In this document: piece by piece, positions 62,393 to 64,000 of the stretch
How the letters are laid out: each line of letters opens with the position of its first letter
How positions within the stretch are numbered: position 1 is the stretch's first letter
Assembly (NCBI GenBank): GCA_903933915.1
Contig: CAIZLW010000082.1
Coordinates: 1 to 64,000 of the forward strand
Direction: 5' to 3'
DNA from: an uncultured beta proteobacterium
GTDB lineage: Bacteria; Pseudomonadota; Gammaproteobacteria; Burkholderiales; SG8-41
DNA length: 64,000 nucleotides
Position numbers and translations under genes: made by a program
Notes under the pieces: model-generated
What the model saw: only the letters and a program-made list of their open reading frames with translations
What the model was told of the DNA's origin: nothing
The model's database searches: none

Positions 62393-64000
62393 TTACATAT
62401 TGGGATAGTTGGGCCCTCCGCCGCCTTCCGGGGTCACCCAGACGATGTTCTGTGTCGGGTCCTTGATGTCGCAGGTCTTGCAGTGCACGCAGTTCTGCGC
62501 ATTGATCTGCAGCCGCGGATTCGCCCCGTTGTCATCGCGCACGATCTCGTAGACGCCGGCCGGGCAGTAGCGCTGCTCGGGCGCGTCGTAGAGTTCCAGA
62601 TTGACGTTCACCGGCACCGACGCATCCTTCAGCGTCAGGTGGATGGGCTGGTCTTCATTGTGATTCACGTTCGAGATGAACACCGACGACAGCCGGTCGA
62701 AGGTCAGCACGCCATCCGCTTTCGGATAGCTGATCGGTGTGTATTCGGTTTTCGGGCGGATGCATTCGTGGTCGGCGTGGCCGTGGTGCAGCGTCCACGG
62801 CGCCTTGCCGCGGAACAGCACCTGGTCGATGCCGACCATCATCGTGCCCATCCACAGGCCCTTGCTCATCCACGGCTTGAAGTTGCGTGCACGGTGCAGC
62901 TCGTCGTAGAGCCAGCTCGACTTGAACGATTCCGGATAGGCGCTCAGCTCGGGCGCCGGGGTTTCCGCAGCCAGCGCGGCGAAGGCCGCTTCGGCGGCGA
63001 GCATGCCCGACTTGATCGCGGTGTGGCTGCCCTTGATGCGCGAGGCATTGAGGAAGCCGGCATCGTCACCAACCAGGCAGCCGCCAGGGAAAACCAGTTT
63101 CGGCAGCGACTGCAGGCCGCCCGCAGCAATGGCGCGCGCGCCGTACGAAATGCGTTTGCCGCCGTCGAGGAATTTGCGGATTTCCGGGTGCGTCTTGTAA
63201 CGCTGGAATTCCTCGTAAGGGCTCAGGTAAGGGTTCTTGTAGGCAAGGCCGACCACATAACCGATGGCGACCTGATTGTTTTCGAGGTGATACAGGAAGG
63301 AGCCGCCGTAGGTGTCGCTCTTCAGCGGCCAGCCGGCGGTGTGCACCACCAGTCCGGGCTGGTGCAGTTCCGGTTTGATCTCCCACAGTTCTTTCAGGCC
63401 GATGCCGTAAACCTGCGGATCCACACCGTCGCGCAGATTGAACTTGGCTTGCAGTTGTTTGCCGAGGTGACCGCGGCAGCCTTCGGCGAAAAAGGTGTAT
63501 TTGGCATGCAGTTCCATGCCGACCTGGTGCGCGTCGGTGGGCTGGCCGTCACGGCCGATGCCCATGTCGCCGGTAGCGACACCTTTGACACGGCCGTCTT
63601 CATGGAACAGCACTTCGGCCGCAGCGAAGCCGGGGAAAATCTCCACGCCCAGTGCTTCCGCCTGCTGGCCCAGCCAGCGCACGACGTTGCCGAGGCTGAT
63701 CACATAGTTGCCGTGGTTCTGGAAACATTCGGGCAGCAGAGCCGACGGAATCTTGAAGGCACCGGTTTCACTGAGAATCATGAAGCGGTCTTCGCTGACC
63801 GGCGCATTGAGCGGTGCGTCTTTTTCTTTCCAGTCCGGAATCAGTTCATTCAGCGCGATCGGGTCCATCACCGCGCCGGAGAGGATGTGCGCACCGACTT
63901 CCGAACCCTTTTCGAGCACGCAGACGCTGACTTCGCGGTTCTGTTCCGTGGCCAGTTGTTTCAGACGAATTGCCGCACCCAGGCCGGCAGGACCGGCACC
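62393..64000 (-). CDS. Electron transfer flavoprotein-ubiquinone oxidoreductase, N terminus outside the window
   Basis: More than 535 residues are visible and the frame is open to the right edge. The last codons seen read GAGPAGLGAAIRLKQL, the FAD loop, placed 27 codons before the ORF-track start. ILSGAVMDPIALNELIPDWK, GLQSLPKLVFPGGCLVGDDA and the C-terminal cluster CVHCKTCDIKDPTQNIVWV identify ETF-QO. It accepts electrons from ETF, reduced by acyl-CoA dehydrogenases, and passes them to ubiquinone in the membrane. It is a natural partner of the fad genes in this window. Confidence 0.96.
   Translation of the reverse strand, partial: GAGPAGLGAAIRLKQLATEQNREVSVCVLEKGSEVGAHILSGAVMDPIALNELIPDWKEKDAPLNAPVSEDRFMILSETGAFKIPSALLPECFQNHGNYVISLGNVVRWLGQQAEALGVEIFPGFAAAEVLFHEDGRVKGVATGDMGIGRDGQPTDAHQVGMELHAKYTFFAEGCRGHLGKQLQAKFNLRDGVDPQVYGIGLKELWEIKPELHQPGLVVHTAGWPLKSDTYGGSFLYHLENNQVAIGYVVGLAYKNPYLSPYEEFQRYKTHPEIRKFLDGGKRISYGARAIAAGGLQSLPKLVFPGGCLVGDDAGFLNASRIKGSHTAIKSGMLAAEAAFAALAAETPAPELSAYPESFKSSWLYDELHRARNFKPWMSKGLWMGTMMVGIDQVLFRGKAPWTLHHGHADHECIRPKTEYTPISYPKADGVLTFDRLSSVFISNVNHNEDQPIHLTLKDASVPVNVNLELYDAPEQRYCPAGVYEIVRDDNGANPRLQINAQNCVHCKTCDIKDPTQNIVWVTPEGGGGPNYPNM

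Overview
The window is GC-rich, densely coding chromosomal DNA, most likely from a betaproteobacterium (Burkholderiales or a relative). The signs are several Bug/TctC periplasmic binding proteins with a complete tripartite tricarboxylate transporter (TTT), an OmpR/EnvZ pair, PilU, an E. coli-type FadE, and an inverted-order FadB with its own thiolase. No rRNA, tRNA, CRISPR array or complete insertion sequence was seen. Most large opposite-strand ORFs are shadows of GC-rich genes.

Layout. 1-13.8 kb: a partial alpha/beta hydrolase, mfd, a PQQ-type sugar dehydrogenase, a RelE-type toxin-antitoxin pair with a tandem-repeat operator, a tandem rhodanese, a DUF4395 membrane protein, a bicupin-rubredoxin fusion, a TauD-type dioxygenase, a second hydrolase, a DMT exporter, a CDF metal exporter and a DUF1932 dehydrogenase. 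13.9-18.0 kb: frdABCD followed after 1 nt by a gene that reads as rquA (rhodoquinone biosynthesis), with an FNR/ANR-like box upstream. This looks like a self-contained module for anaerobic fumarate respiration through rhodoquinone. 18.1-26.9 kb: pilU, an ABC-F ATPase, two divergent orphan TctC proteins, an enolase-superfamily enzyme, a small alarmone-hydrolase-like HD protein and a BT1-like MFS carrier.

27.0-35.5 kb: a very large CACHE-PAS-GAF-PAS-PAS-HD-GYP receptor split by one in-frame TAG, an orphan AMMECR1-domain protein, ispD-ispF, a stand-alone cyclic-nucleotide-binding protein, and ompR-envZ. 35.5-43.1 kb: a small secreted basic protein, a secreted cysteine-rich protein built of exact 120-bp repeats, an orphan DGQHR (DndB-like) protein, RidA, tsaB-rimI-udg, and lemA with two TPM-domain genes. 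43.3-49.4 kb: tctA-tctB-tctC, an AraC regulator, and an AprA-like flavoprotein with its ferredoxin, probably an uptake and redox module for an organic acid. A truncated CzcE-like remnant follows.

49.9-60.7 kb: a fatty-acid utilisation locus (fadE, SDR, acyl-CoA synthetase, thioesterase, FadL-type porin, then FadB-like and thiolase). After a degenerate EAL protein, the window ends inside ETF-ubiquinone oxidoreductase, which takes electrons from acyl-CoA dehydrogenases to quinone. Scattered through the window, mostly between genes but once inside mfd, is an 11-mer AATAAAAACAA in six exact copies, which is surprising in such GC-rich DNA.
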